In this document: positions 1 to 8,367 of the stretch, piece after piece | Position numbering within the stretch: the stretch's first letter is position 1 | Layout of the letters: the number at the start of each line of letters is the position of its first letter | Assembly (NCBI RefSeq): GCF_051020765.1 | Contig: NW_027469108.1 | Span: 682,001-746,000, forward strand | DNA from: Lasioglossum baleicum | Taxonomy: Eukaryota; Arthropoda; Insecta; Hymenoptera; Halictidae | DNA length: 64,000 bases | Direction of reading: 5' to 3' | Notes under the pieces: generated by a model | Told to the model about the DNA's origin: nothing | Database searches by the model: none | What the model saw: only the letters and a program-made list of their open reading frames with translations | Translations under genes and position numbers: made by a program

Positions 1-1
1 C

Positions 2-1072
2 GAAGGCCACCAGTACATCCTCACGATGCAGGACCTACTGACAAAGTACTCCTTGGCGATCCCACTAAAGGGCATCGGCGCCGTCGAAACCGCCGACGCC
101 TTCGTTGAACATCTCATCTGCAGATTCGGGGCACCAAAGGCAATCCTGACGGACCAAGGGAGGAATTTCATCAGCTCCCTGATGAAAGCCGTAGCCAAAA
201 GATTCAAAATCGCACGAGTCCATACGACTGCGTACCACCCTCAAAGCAACGGATCGATAGAGAGATCGCACCACGTCCTGACGGAGTATCTCAAGCAATT
301 CGTCACACACGGCAACTGGAATACATGGCTCAATTTAGCCATGTTCAGCTACAATACGAGCGTACACGAGGGTACAAAATTCACCCCCCACGAGCTGGTG
401 TTTGGATCGCTGGCGCGTGTCCCGGTTTCCGACACGGCAGCTCCGCACCTGGATAACGAGTCATATGACGACTATTACCAGGGGCTGCAGAGGAAGATTA
501 CGGAAACCCTGAACCAGGCAAGAGCAAATCTCGTCGCGGCCAAGGAGAGGTCCAAGCAGTACTACGACAGACAAGTGCGTCTGCAAGCAATCGCCGTAGG
601 CGACAAAGTTTACCTCTTGAACGAACCAAGGAAAGGTAAATTCGATGCGCAATACACTGGTTCCTACGAGGTCGCCGAAATCCTGCCAAACAATAACATC
701 AAGATCAACACCAGAAGAGGCTTCAAAATCGTTCACGCCGACAAACTGAAGAAGGCAAAAACCCCCCCCCACCTTCCCGTGTATTATCCCCCCCCCCCCC
801 CCGATCGGCCGTCGTCTCGCGCTGCACGACGACACCCTGACATACGACGAGGATCCGTCACCCAGCCGCCATGTGCCTCTTCGCCAAACCGCGCGCCACT
901 GCCAGGGAGAAGGCAGCCAGGTTCAGCTCTCCCTTTGACTGGCACCAGTGCTACCAGGGAACTGCCTACTCCGACACCAAAGGCCGAGACATCTGCCAGC
1001 GTTGCAACCAGCACGTGCAAGGGACCGGAGAGGCGTTCCACGTCCACTCCATCCAGTGGATCAGGTGGATGA
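2..1072 (+). CDS. Pol fragment: integrase catalytic core (partial) and C-terminal domain
   Basis: The frame is open from base 2, upstream of the first ATG at 26, and runs off the left edge. It encodes the second half of a Ty3/gypsy integrase, the enzyme that inserts retrotransposon cDNA into the host chromosome. The second catalytic Asp is in ILTDQGRNF (Asp codon about 152) and the Glu in GSIERSHH (about 260). The first Asp lies just outside the window. A GPY/F-like module (YTGSYEVAEIL) follows at about 650-690. The tail after KKAKTPP is read through two C runs (9 and 15 C) and differs in frame from the equivalent protein at 42718, which has runs of 7 and 13. The C-terminal 100 residues, rich in Pro, Ser and Arg, are therefore probably an out-of-frame extension. 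Confidence 0.85.
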   Translation, partial: EGHQYILTMQDLLTKYSLAIPLKGIGAVETADAFVEHLICRFGAPKAILTDQGRNFISSLMKAVAKRFKIARVHTTAYHPQSNGSIERSHHVLTEYLKQFVTHGNWNTWLNLAMFSYNTSVHEGTKFTPHELVFGSLARVPVSDTAAPHLDNESYDDYYQGLQRKITETLNQARANLVAAKERSKQYYDRQVRLQAIAVGDKVYLLNEPRKGKFDAQYTGSYEVAEILPNNNIKINTRRGFKIVHADKLKKAKTPPHLPVYYPPPPPDRPSSRAARRHPDIRRGSVTQPPCASSPNRAPLPGRRQPGSALPLTGTSATRELPTPTPKAETSASVATSTCKGPERRSTSTPSSGSGG

Positions 1073-1251
1073 GGAACACCTGTGCGAACTGCAAAGGGCC
1101 TCTGTTTCGCACGCAACCCCCGTTGGACTGCAACGAATGCGGGACGCGGCTCAGCATCATCATGGCCAAAACCATATTCAGGAGCAGCCCACATGTGGAG
1201 GAACTCCGGCGATATCAGCTCCCGCTGAGAGCTAACAATCCAGCGCCCTAA
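871..1251 (+). CDS. Small cysteine-rich ORF between pol and 3' LTR (element A copy)
   Basis: 126 residues. Three CxxC pairs lie at residues 42/45, 71/74 and 87/90, with His at 48, 57 and 59 between the first two pairs, a spacing typical of zinc-binding folds. The start ATG sits in GCCGCCATG, a strong eukaryotic context, and a stop lies in the same frame 10 codons upstream, so this is not simply a pol extension. It overlaps the end of the pol frame. I do not recognise a family. The protein is identical to the one at 42651-43031, but the two elements are recent duplicates, so identity alone does not prove selection. It occupies the place where some gypsy-type elements carry an env or accessory gene, but no signal peptide or membrane segment is visible. 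Confidence 0.55.
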   Translation: MCLFAKPRATAREKAARFSSPFDWHQCYQGTAYSDTKGRDICQRCNQHVQGTGEAFHVHSIQWIRWMRNTCANCKGPLFRTQPPLDCNECGTRLSIIMAKTIFRSSPHVEELRRYQLPLRANNPAP

Positions 1252-1447
1252 TGCCACTTCGTCGTCTGGTAGGGCATCGCGCCCGAAGAGCCCCCCCCCC
1301 GGACAGTCGCCATCCCGGGGAGGAAGGTGTGACGTCGTCCGACGTTGGATTTGGAGTTTCCTCAGCAGACCCCACACCCCCCATATCCAACACGTCGTCA
1401 GCAGCATCCGCGTTCCATTGCGTTGCCGCCGGAAAAGTTCGCGCCCC

Positions 1448-1458
1448 AAGGGGTAAGG
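1448..1458 (+). promoter_or_regulatory. Polypurine tract of element A
   Basis: AAGGGGTAAGG abuts the LTR start TGTAACG. In LTR retrotransposons this RNase H-resistant purine run primes plus-strand DNA synthesis. The 200 bases between the small ORF and this tract (1252-1447) show no other feature. Confidence 0.7.
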
Positions 1459-1869
1459 TGTAACGTCGTACCGACGTGTTGCGTCGGTTTTGTTCGTATG
1501 AGCAAATTCTCGCTGTACATACATATATATATATATATGGTATACGCATACTCCCTTCGTAAAATCTAAACCGAAATCGCGTTTAAATCCGTACACAGCG
1601 ATATGTATATATATATCTTACGCGTATTTATATATATATATACATATCCCCGTGAGAGTGAACATAGGGAATCGGGAAAGAAGCGATAGTCACCGGTACA
1701 AGCGGACGCCAGCATGGCAACCGCGAGTACAGGTGTACGTACATCTAAACCGTCGTTTCGTTCGAACTGCGAAAAGTATACATCGACGACAACATATTCG
1801 TCCGTGCCTGGTACGATTTAGACAAAAGGACTTCACGGTTCACCGAATCCCTATGGTCCGCGCTCTTAT

Positions 1870-1877
1870 TATAAATA
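1870..1877 (+). promoter_or_regulatory. Probable TATA box of the element A LTR
   Basis: TATAAATA lies about 410 bases into the LTR, followed after about 35-60 bases by initiator-like CCAGTT and TCAGTT sequences. If used, U3 is short and R-U5 is about 1.9 kb, which puts the palindrome array and the LTR ORF in the transcribed leader. Confidence 0.45.
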
Positions 1878-2079
1878 AGACGAAATCGCGCGAATCGCTC
1901 TCTTCCAGTTTCGGAATTCTACTAATTCAGTTCTCTCGCGTCTTCAATCGAATTCAGTTCGACTCAGTCTTTTCTCGCGTTTTCGGACTCTATTTCAGAT
2001 CGTTCACGATATTCAGGTCGTATTGCTCCTTACCATTTACACTATTTCTTTATATATCATTTGGTTCTAAATTGTTATT

Positions 2080-2428
2080 TATAAGGAGGCTCGACACGGA
2101 ATTCAGGCTCGATACGGAATTCATAAAGATTCGACACGACGTGTTATTTCGTTGATCGCTCGTAGGGGACTGTCTCTTTTTATTTTTAAACAAAATCACA
2201 ACGTAAACATTAACAAAACATTAACGCAATCAATAAAAACATATATAACACTTGCAATCAATAAAAACATATATAACACTTGCAATCAATAAAAACATAT
2301 ATAACATGCACACTTACATCATTCTTACAATTCGGCCGTCCTGACGACAAATCGTCCCGATTTACCGAAATATAAACAACAAATATATACCGATGACAAA
2401 TATATGTCGATTCACAGCTTACAACTCT
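2080..2428 (-). repeat. 3' LTR of element B
   Basis: Direct copy of 6869-7217. It contains three tandem copies of a 28-base unit (core CAATCAATAAAAACATATAT) at about 2226-2306. A 17-base repeat, GGCTCGAYACGGAATTC, occurs twice near its minus-strand 3' end. A TTTATT at about 2179-2184 gives AATAAA on the minus strand, a possible polyadenylation signal. Confidence 0.92.
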
Positions 2429-2490
2429 CGGCCGTCCTGACGACAAATCGTCTCGATTTAATATCTAAATATAAAATTAAACACCTAAAT

Positions 2491-5400
2491 CTACGGTGAC
2501 GGTCGCCACGGTCGCATGTTGGCGGCTTCCCATGTTCCACGGTAGGGTATTTGCGACAACTGGAACCCCTCTACATCTTTGATTACGTATCGATCGTTTC
2601 GCAATACACGATCGATCTCGTACGGTCCTTTAAACCGCGGAATCATTTTTGTTGACACTCCTGGGGTGCAATCGTAATTCTTGATGAACACCTTATCTCC
2701 AACCCTATATTTATTCGGAACCTTATGTCTTTTATCGAAAGTGCGTTTTTGTGACTCCTGATTCTTCCGAATCTGTTCACTAGCTTCTTTTCGGAGGCTG
2801 TTCAAATCACGGGAAAAACTAATCTTTCCACTGATTTCCAACATATCACGCAACCCATCTATGACCTCACCACGCTGTTGCATCCCAAACAGTAACATAC
2901 TCGGACTCTTGTTGGTAGACTTACAAAAAGTATTATTGCACGCAAATTCAACCTCTCGCAATACATTGTGCCATACCACACCACGCTCACTCATCAATTT
3001 AGCGATCATCGGCAAAATTGTGCGATTATATCTTTCTACCTGCCCGTTCGCCTGAGGGGAAGCGGTCGCTATCATAACGAGTTGTATATTATACTCTTGT
3101 GTAAACTCATCAAATTCACGAGACGTAAAACAACTTCCTCGGTCCGAAACGATACGCAGTGGCCGACTATAATGCTCGAAATACGATTTTAAACACTTTA
3201 TAAGATCGGCGGTGTTCGTTGTTTTAGTTGGATACATTTTAATATACTTAGTGAACGCGTCGACTACAACAAATATATAATTGTAACGCGATTTGTGCGA
3301 TCTCGAAACAGGAGCCAAATGATCAATGTGTAGCGTATCAAAAGGTGCATCCCCTTTCGGTATACAGTGCAAGGTACCTTCCAACTTTCCGTAGTTTGGC
3401 GTGTACGCGATACATTTCAAACAGCCACGAATGTGTTTCTCGATCTTGGATCTCATATCCGGAAACCAATAAGTATCTGCAATGTTCCGCGCAGTTTTCT
3501 CAATTCCGACGTGTTCCATCTCGTTGTGGTACTTATACATAACGCTCGATTCCAAATTGCTCGGCACGTAAAACAAAATTTTACCCTGATACTTCCGATA
3601 TACTAGACCGTTCCTCATTTCGTACAATTTACTTTCCGTGGTTTCTAACTCCGTACGGATTTTCTCGATATCTTTATCATTATGTTGGCATAGCGCTAAA
3701 TTTCTATCGAACGAATTGTCTTCGATCACGAGAACCTGACGACTTAACGAGTCTACGTGAAGCATACGCGAACCAGCCCTATGCTCTAGCACATAGTCGT
3801 AATTTTGCATTTCAAGTACCCAACGTGCAATTCGAGGATTGGTCTCTTTTTTATTTAGTGTCAAACTAAGAGCTTGACAATCCGTAAGTATCTTAAATTT
3901 TATTCCTAGTAAATATGTTCGGAAACGGCGGAGGGCAGAAACGATTGCTAGTGTTTCTAACTCGAAACTATGATAGCGCGATTCAATCTCGGTTGTTCGT
4001 TTAGAAAAGTAAAATACTGGATGCAGCTTCTTGTCGGCTTTCCTTTGCAACAGGATAGCACCAAACCCCGACGCGCTCGCGTCACAATGCAACTCAGTCT
4101 CGTCTCGCGGAGAATAAATACTTAATATCGGCGCGTTTAACAATCGATTCTTAAGCATCTCGAATGCTTGTTTTTCTTTTTCGCCTAACTGAAACTTCGC
4201 ATCCTTTCTCGTCAAATCGTACAAAGGCTTCGCGAGGATAGAAAAACCCTCAATAAATTTCCGAAAATATGAACAGAGGCCTAAAAATCCCTGCACCTCT
4301 CGAACATTTCGCGGGAGAGGAAATTTCTTTACCGCCTCGAGTCCTTGTTCCGTCGGCCTAATTCCTTCCTTCGTTACAGTATAACCCAAATAATCGAGTT
4401 TTGTTTGGAGAAATCTGCATTTATCTAACCGTAAATTCAAAAGATTCGCTGTAAGTAGTTTAAATACTTTTCCGAGGACTTCCATATGATGTTCTATCGT
4501 CTCAGTCGCGATAAGAAAATCATCCAAATAAACAGATATTTCGCCCTCATTGATTAGTTCTTTAAAGATTTCCGTGACGTAGCGTTGGAATTTAAGAGGC
4601 GCACCTTTTAACCCGAATGGCATCCTCGTGTATTCGTATTGCCCGAAAGGCGTTACGAACGATGTAAATTTAACCGACGCTTCGTCCATCTTAACATGGA
4701 AAAAATCATCTTTTAAATCGAGTGTCGTGAAATATTTTTTTCCCTCCAGTAGATCTAATTGATCTTCGATCAATGGCAGAGGAAAGTTATCGCGAACCGT
4801 GATTTTATTCAATGTGCGGAAATCTACGCACATTCTAATTTCTCCGTTCTTTTTCTTCGTCAGAACGATAGGAGATGCGTACTCGGATGTGCTCTCCCTA
4901 ATTATACCTCTTTCTAATAATCCGTCGAGGATACAACGTAATTTATTTTTCTCATCATACGATAATCTACGAGGTGAAAATGAAAAAGGTTTGTCGTTCG
5001 TAAGCGTTAATTTCATCGTATTTTCTACGCTTGGCTCTGCAGGTCTCTGTGCGTTAATGTACGTCTTATTAAACAACTCGCGTGCTCGTGTCTTAATCTC
5101 AGCCGAAAGGCTCTCGTCGAAATGTATGTCGTCGGCACTAATGCACGCGTTAACCTGATCTACCTCAATGTTCATAATGTCGGCTATATCGTTGCATTCT
5201 ACCGTTTCTTCTCTACTCAACGATAACTTGGCAATTTTCATGAAGTCGCGTCCTAAAACTAATGGGTTTTTCATCGTTTCATCCGGTACAATTCTCAACG
5301 TAACATAATATTTTATTGCGTCATAAATAATCGTAGCTCGCATCTTTCCTAAAACGTTCAAGTCACTACCATTAATTCCATGAAACCTATCTGAATCGCG

Positions 5401-6756
5401 ATCGGTCATAAAACACATTCTCGGAATGTAACCCTCTTTAACAAAACTAATCGGGCTCCCTGAATCAATTAGTGCGTTTACTTTTGTACTGAAACTACCG
5501 CTCTCGCTACTTATCTGTAATTCTACCGCACGCCGAAAGTCATCGTCTTCTTTCCGCCCACGGGTAATGTAGTTGACTTCGCCCCTCGTTGTCTGTGTGC
5601 TGCATTGATTTGCTCGATGACCCATCTGTCCGCACGTGAAACAGGAACCCCTTTCTCTTGCTGGCTTCGTACAATCAGCTGAGAAGTGACCCGGCTCGTT
5701 GCAATTAAAACATCTCCGCCCGGTGCTCGCTGATCCTTGTCCTTCCCTCGGCGATGGCCTTCCCGATCCTTGTCCTTCCCTCGGCAATGGCCTTCCTGAT
5801 CCGACAGCTGAAGGGCCTGTTGTTTGGTGGCGTATGGGTGGTCTACCGGATCCATCCAACGGTATGACTTTACCCGACAGCAAAACTCCTTCCGATAGTC
5901 GCGGTCTTCCCGCCGGCAACTTGACGTTTGTGAAAGCCGTCAGTATTTCATCCACGGACTTATAACACTGCACCTTAGCTTGTATTTGCAATTCCCTATT
6001 CGGTATACCGTCAACGACGTAGCTAAGTAATTCTGTTTCCGAAACAGGCACTCGGTTTGCAAGGATTGTTTTATCATGCACGTAATCGGCGAAAGATTCT
6101 TCCACGGCCCATTTCCTCGTTTCAAGCTCGCGTCTCAAACATAAAGGATCTAGTCGTTGCCCGTACAGCCTCTTCAACTCTTTCAAAAGCTCATCGGTGC
6201 CTAATTCCACACAGTCCATTCTAGAATGATACCACTTCAATGCGCGACCCGTCAATCTGCTACACACTAGAGCTTTCGCTTGGTGGTTGTCCAACTCGTA
6301 CGTCGACAGGAGTCCTCTCACCTGTTTCTCCCACCGGTCAAAGTCCTTACTATTCCCACCAAATTCACCCACTATTTCTTTCAACTCTTGCCACTTCTTC
6401 ACTCTCGTCCGTCCAGATGCGCTTGCTTCTGATCTTGGCGTCTCCCGTAACAACGCCAATTCTCTTCTAAACAGTTCGTTCTCTCGTACAACAACGTCTC
6501 GTTCTCTCCTTAGAACGTCTAATTCGCGTAAAGTTATCTCGTCCACCAGCCCTCTCGTATCGGGTCGATGGCGAGTCTCGTCGCTCGTCCCCGCAACCGG
6601 TTCTTCCGTACACCCATCATCTGTCATAGCTAATTCTTCCACTGTGACACCAGCACCCAATAAACGTTTTATCAGTTCGGCCTTCGTACCAGTCGATTGC
6701 AAATTCTTGGCTTTCAGCTTCTCTTTCAGTTCCGGTACCGTAAGAGAACAACTCAT
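2491..6756 (-). CDS. Gag-Pol polyprotein of element B (SAP-Gag-PR-RT-RNaseH-IN), intact
   Basis: 1421 residues in one frame. Residues 5-36 (LTVPELKEKLKAKN and on) look like a SAP DNA-binding domain. A coiled-coil-like stretch lies at about 70-105 and a capsid-like region at about 120-285. Two CCHC zinc knuckles begin near 347 (CFNCNEPGHFSADC) and 370 (CFTCGQMGHRANQC). The protease is near 427 (LIDSGS), the reverse transcriptase at about 600-780 with YLDD near 742, and RNase H from about 885 (LHCDAS). Integrase has an HHCC finger at about 1075-1113 and catalytic residues near 1143 (HIDHLAP), 1203 (SDRGS) and 1237 (VERYN), followed by a GPY/F module (FKGPYEIDRVL). All catalytic residues are present, so the element looks coding-competent. 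Fusing gag and pol in one frame is known in mag-like gypsy elements. The start ATG in AAAATGA is the first in the frame and directly precedes the SAP segment. There is no env. Confidence 0.93.
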   Translation of the reverse strand: MSCSLTVPELKEKLKAKNLQSTGTKAELIKRLLGAGVTVEELAMTDDGCTEEPVAGTSDETRHRPDTRGLVDEITLRELDVLRRERDVVVRENELFRRELALLRETPRSEASASGRTRVKKWQELKEIVGEFGGNSKDFDRWEKQVRGLLSTYELDNHQAKALVCSRLTGRALKWYHSRMDCVELGTDELLKELKRLYGQRLDPLCLRRELETRKWAVEESFADYVHDKTILANRVPVSETELLSYVVDGIPNRELQIQAKVQCYKSVDEILTAFTNVKLPAGRPRLSEGVLLSGKVIPLDGSGRPPIRHQTTGPSAVGSGRPLPREGQGSGRPSPREGQGSASTGRRCFNCNEPGHFSADCTKPARERGSCFTCGQMGHRANQCSTQTTRGEVNYITRGRKEDDDFRRAVELQISSESGSFSTKVNALIDSGSPISFVKEGYIPRMCFMTDRDSDRFHGINGSDLNVLGKMRATIIYDAIKYYVTLRIVPDETMKNPLVLGRDFMKIAKLSLSREETVECNDIADIMNIEVDQVNACISADDIHFDESLSAEIKTRARELFNKTYINAQRPAEPSVENTMKLTLTNDKPFSFSPRRLSYDEKNKLRCILDGLLERGIIRESTSEYASPIVLTKKKNGEIRMCVDFRTLNKITVRDNFPLPLIEDQLDLLEGKKYFTTLDLKDDFFHVKMDEASVKFTSFVTPFGQYEYTRMPFGLKGAPLKFQRYVTEIFKELINEGEISVYLDDFLIATETIEHHMEVLGKVFKLLTANLLNLRLDKCRFLQTKLDYLGYTVTKEGIRPTEQGLEAVKKFPLPRNVREVQGFLGLCSYFRKFIEGFSILAKPLYDLTRKDAKFQLGEKEKQAFEMLKNRLLNAPILSIYSPRDETELHCDASASGFGAILLQRKADKKLHPVFYFSKRTTEIESRYHSFELETLAIVSALRRFRTYLLGIKFKILTDCQALSLTLNKKETNPRIARWVLEMQNYDYVLEHRAGSRMLHVDSLSRQVLVIEDNSFDRNLALCQHNDKDIEKIRTELETTESKLYEMRNGLVYRKYQGKILFYVPSNLESSVMYKYHNEMEHVGIEKTARNIADTYWFPDMRSKIEKHIRGCLKCIAYTPNYGKLEGTLHCIPKGDAPFDTLHIDHLAPVSRSHKSRYNYIFVVVDAFTKYIKMYPTKTTNTADLIKCLKSYFEHYSRPLRIVSDRGSCFTSREFDEFTQEYNIQLVMIATASPQANGQVERYNRTILPMIAKLMSERGVVWHNVLREVEFACNNTFCKSTNKSPSMLLFGMQQRGEVIDGLRDMLEISGKISFSRDLNSLRKEASEQIRKNQESQKRTFDKRHKVPNKYRVGDKVFIKNYDCTPGVSTKMIPRFKGPYEIDRVLRNDRYVIKDVEGFQLSQIPYRGTWEAANMRPWRPSP

Positions 6757-6850
6757 TTTAAAGCGACACGGTATGAAATTTCACACAAATGTCCGTCACG
6801 TAACTTCACGTAAAACCGACTTGAAATTGAAATTGCAAAACGACTGTCTC

Positions 6851-6864
6851 AATCCCACTTCTGA
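6851..6864 (-). promoter_or_regulatory. Primer-binding site of element B
   Basis: Read on the minus strand the sequence is TCAGAAGTGGGATT, four bases after the 5' LTR. It matches the complement of the acceptor/T-arm of eukaryotic tRNA-Leu (…AATCCCACTTCTGA…), the primer reported for mag/SURL-type elements. The match starts inside the acceptor stem rather than at CCA. The short leader 6757-6868 holds nothing else. Confidence 0.55.
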
Positions 6865-6868
6865 AAAT

Positions 6869-7217
6869 TATAAGGAGGCTCGACACGGAATTCAGGCTCG
6901 ATACGGAATTCATAAAGATTCGACACGACGTGTTATTTCGTTGATCGCTCGTAGGGGACTGCCTCTTTTTATTTTTAAACAAAATCACAACGTAAACATT
7001 AACAAAACATTAACGCAATCAATAAAAACATATATAACACTTGCAATCAATAAAAACATATATAACACTTGCAATCAATAAAAACATATATAACATGCAC
7101 ACTTACATCATTCTTACAATTCGGCCGTCCTGACGACAAATCGTCCCGATTTACCGAAATATAAACAACAAATATATACCGATGACAAATATATGTCGAT
7201 TCACAGCTTACAACTCT
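6869..7217 (-). repeat. 5' LTR of element B
   Basis: Promoter-side LTR for the minus-strand Gag-Pol. It has the same three 28-base tandem units and the same ends as 2080-2428. Several TATATA-type sequences on the minus strand could serve as promoter elements, and none is clearly favoured. Confidence 0.92.
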
Positions 7218-7868
7218 AGAGTTTGCTCGTAGATTATTATTACGTATTTACAGATATTATTCTGGTTTATTGGTTGTACGAGGTTACTCGTAAACCGTCA
7301 CCGTTATTTTGTTGTACGAGCTTACTCGCATTATCATTTCAAATTTATAATTACTATTTTCGTGCTATCTTGTTTATGCGATCTTGCTCGCTTTATTATT
7401 CACATTTCAATTGTTAATTTTGTGTTATTTGGCTTATACGAGCTTGCTCGCATTACTATTCGTATTGCAATTGCTATTTTTGTTAATTTGGCGCTATCTT
7501 TGTTTGAACGAGCTTGCTCGCATTACTATTCGTATTGCAATTGCTATTTTTGTTAATTTGGCGCTATTTTTGTTTGAACGAGCTTGCTCGCATTACTATT
7601 CGTATTGCAATTGCTATTTTTGTTAATTTGGCGCTATTTTTGTTTGAACGAGCTTGCTCGCATTACTATTCGTATTGATAACTATCATCTAGTGCTATTT
7701 TGTTGTACGAGCTTGCTCGCATTATAATTAAGGCTGATAATTCTTATTTTTGTGCCATTTTGCTTTGTATGAGCTCGCTCGTAACCTGCTTGTTACTATT
7801 CTGTGCTATATATCTCGTTCGAGCTCGCTAGCGAACCGACATTGTATTTGGTTCACGAGTTCTGCTCG
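7218..7868 (+). repeat. Palindrome array in LTR of element A (about 12 CGAGCTTGCTCG-like motifs)
   Basis: Near-regular copies of a dyad, consensus CGAGC-TT-GCTCG, usually in the context ACGAGCTTGCTCGCATTA. Three consecutive copies lie in a perfect 70-bp tandem unit (about 7438-7660) and the others are 36-62 bases apart in AT-rich DNA. The first copy is altered to AGAGTTTGCTCG where element B inserted. Clustered dyads in a retrotransposon leader resemble protein-binding clusters such as the Su(Hw) sites of Drosophila gypsy in number and place, but not in sequence. Confidence 0.8.
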
Positions 7869-7968
7869 CAAGTCTTATTCTTGTACATATTCTGATTCAT
7901 TATATTCTGTCTGTTTAAACCATCTATTTCGCAGCTTATTCAGCAATACCTCGCCCTCGCTATCTCCC

Positions 7969-8367
7969 ATGCCCCGTCGCGCCGGTAGGAGCTACCAAAT
8001 CGGTAAATTGGTGCGACAGCTACGCGCCGAAGGGAAAGCTACCGTTTACAATCCGTACTTGGGAATCGCTAAACAGCCCAGGATCATCCGCGACGTCCCC
8101 CTTGCTCGTCGAGTAAAAATAGTGGACCGTCGAGAGATCGCGATACCTCCGCGACGCGAAGAAGGAACCGCTGACCGCGCTGAAACGCCTCCGCGCCGCG
8201 AAGAAACGACCGTCGGACGGCCAGATTCCGCGCCTCCTCCCCCGTGGAGGTTGATACCGATCCGATTCCTCCCGAGTCTCCCTCCACTGGAGGAAATCAG
8301 TATCGAGGACCCGCGTTACGAACGTTACGTCGTCCGCAGAATACTCACCCTAAGGTGGTATTACTAA
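7969..8367 (+). CDS. ORF inside the LTR (132 residues, basic, unknown)
   Basis: Starts at an ATG giving MPRRAGRSYQIGKLVRQLRA and ends in RRILTLRWYY. It is rich in Arg and Pro, with a repeated PPRREE-type motif (residues about 60-80). Base composition changes sharply from AT-rich to GC-rich just at this ATG, as if coding begins here, but the start context (CCCATGC) is weak. The same frame is open further upstream through the palindrome array, which is probably chance. The ORF is intact in all three LTR copies of the window. No family is recognised. In a transcript starting at the LTR TATA box it would lie upstream of gag. Confidence 0.4.
   Translation: MPRRAGRSYQIGKLVRQLRAEGKATVYNPYLGIAKQPRIIRDVPLARRVKIVDRREIAIPPRREEGTADRAETPPRREETTVGRPDSAPPPPWRLIPIRFLPSLPPLEEISIEDPRYERYVVRRILTLRWYY

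Larger units (their letters stand above)
2080..7217 (-). mobile_element. Complete mag-like Ty3/gypsy element B nested in element A LTR
   Basis: The 5138-bp element has 349-bp direct LTRs at 6869-7217 (5', minus-strand sense) and 2080-2428 (3'), which differ at about one base (2173 T versus C in the other copy). One uninterrupted 1421-residue Gag-Pol frame lies between them. The uninterrupted LTR (43857/43858) shows the insertion point. The flanks do not show a clear 4-6-bp target duplication. The near-identical LTRs and intact frame mark a young insertion. Assignment to the mag clade rests on the primer-binding site, the single gag-pol frame and the RT motifs, and is inference. Confidence 0.93.

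Noticed and set aside
1..1251. Element A as an independent insertion separate from element 2
   Set aside because: Shared insertion base and shared private variants in the downstream satellite favour duplication of one insertion.
1652..2155. 167-codon ORF in U3 of the LTR (copies at 34682 and 43433)
   Set aside because: It begins at GTG rather than ATG, covers the promoter region, has different ends in each copy and no domain features.
6287..7081. 264-residue plus-strand ORF opposite the start of element B gag-pol
   Set aside because: Antisense to an intact coding region and running into the LTR. No supporting features.
7223..7626. Short overlapping ORFs rich in Leu/Ile/Tyr across the palindrome array
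   Set aside because: They are translations of the repeated AT-rich units in several frames. The apparent membrane-like peptides follow from base composition.
7218..7868. CRISPR-like array in the LTR
   Set aside because: The repeats are 12-bp palindromes in an insect-type LTR, the intervening units are partly identical, and no Cas genes exist. The surrounding retrotransposon explains the context.
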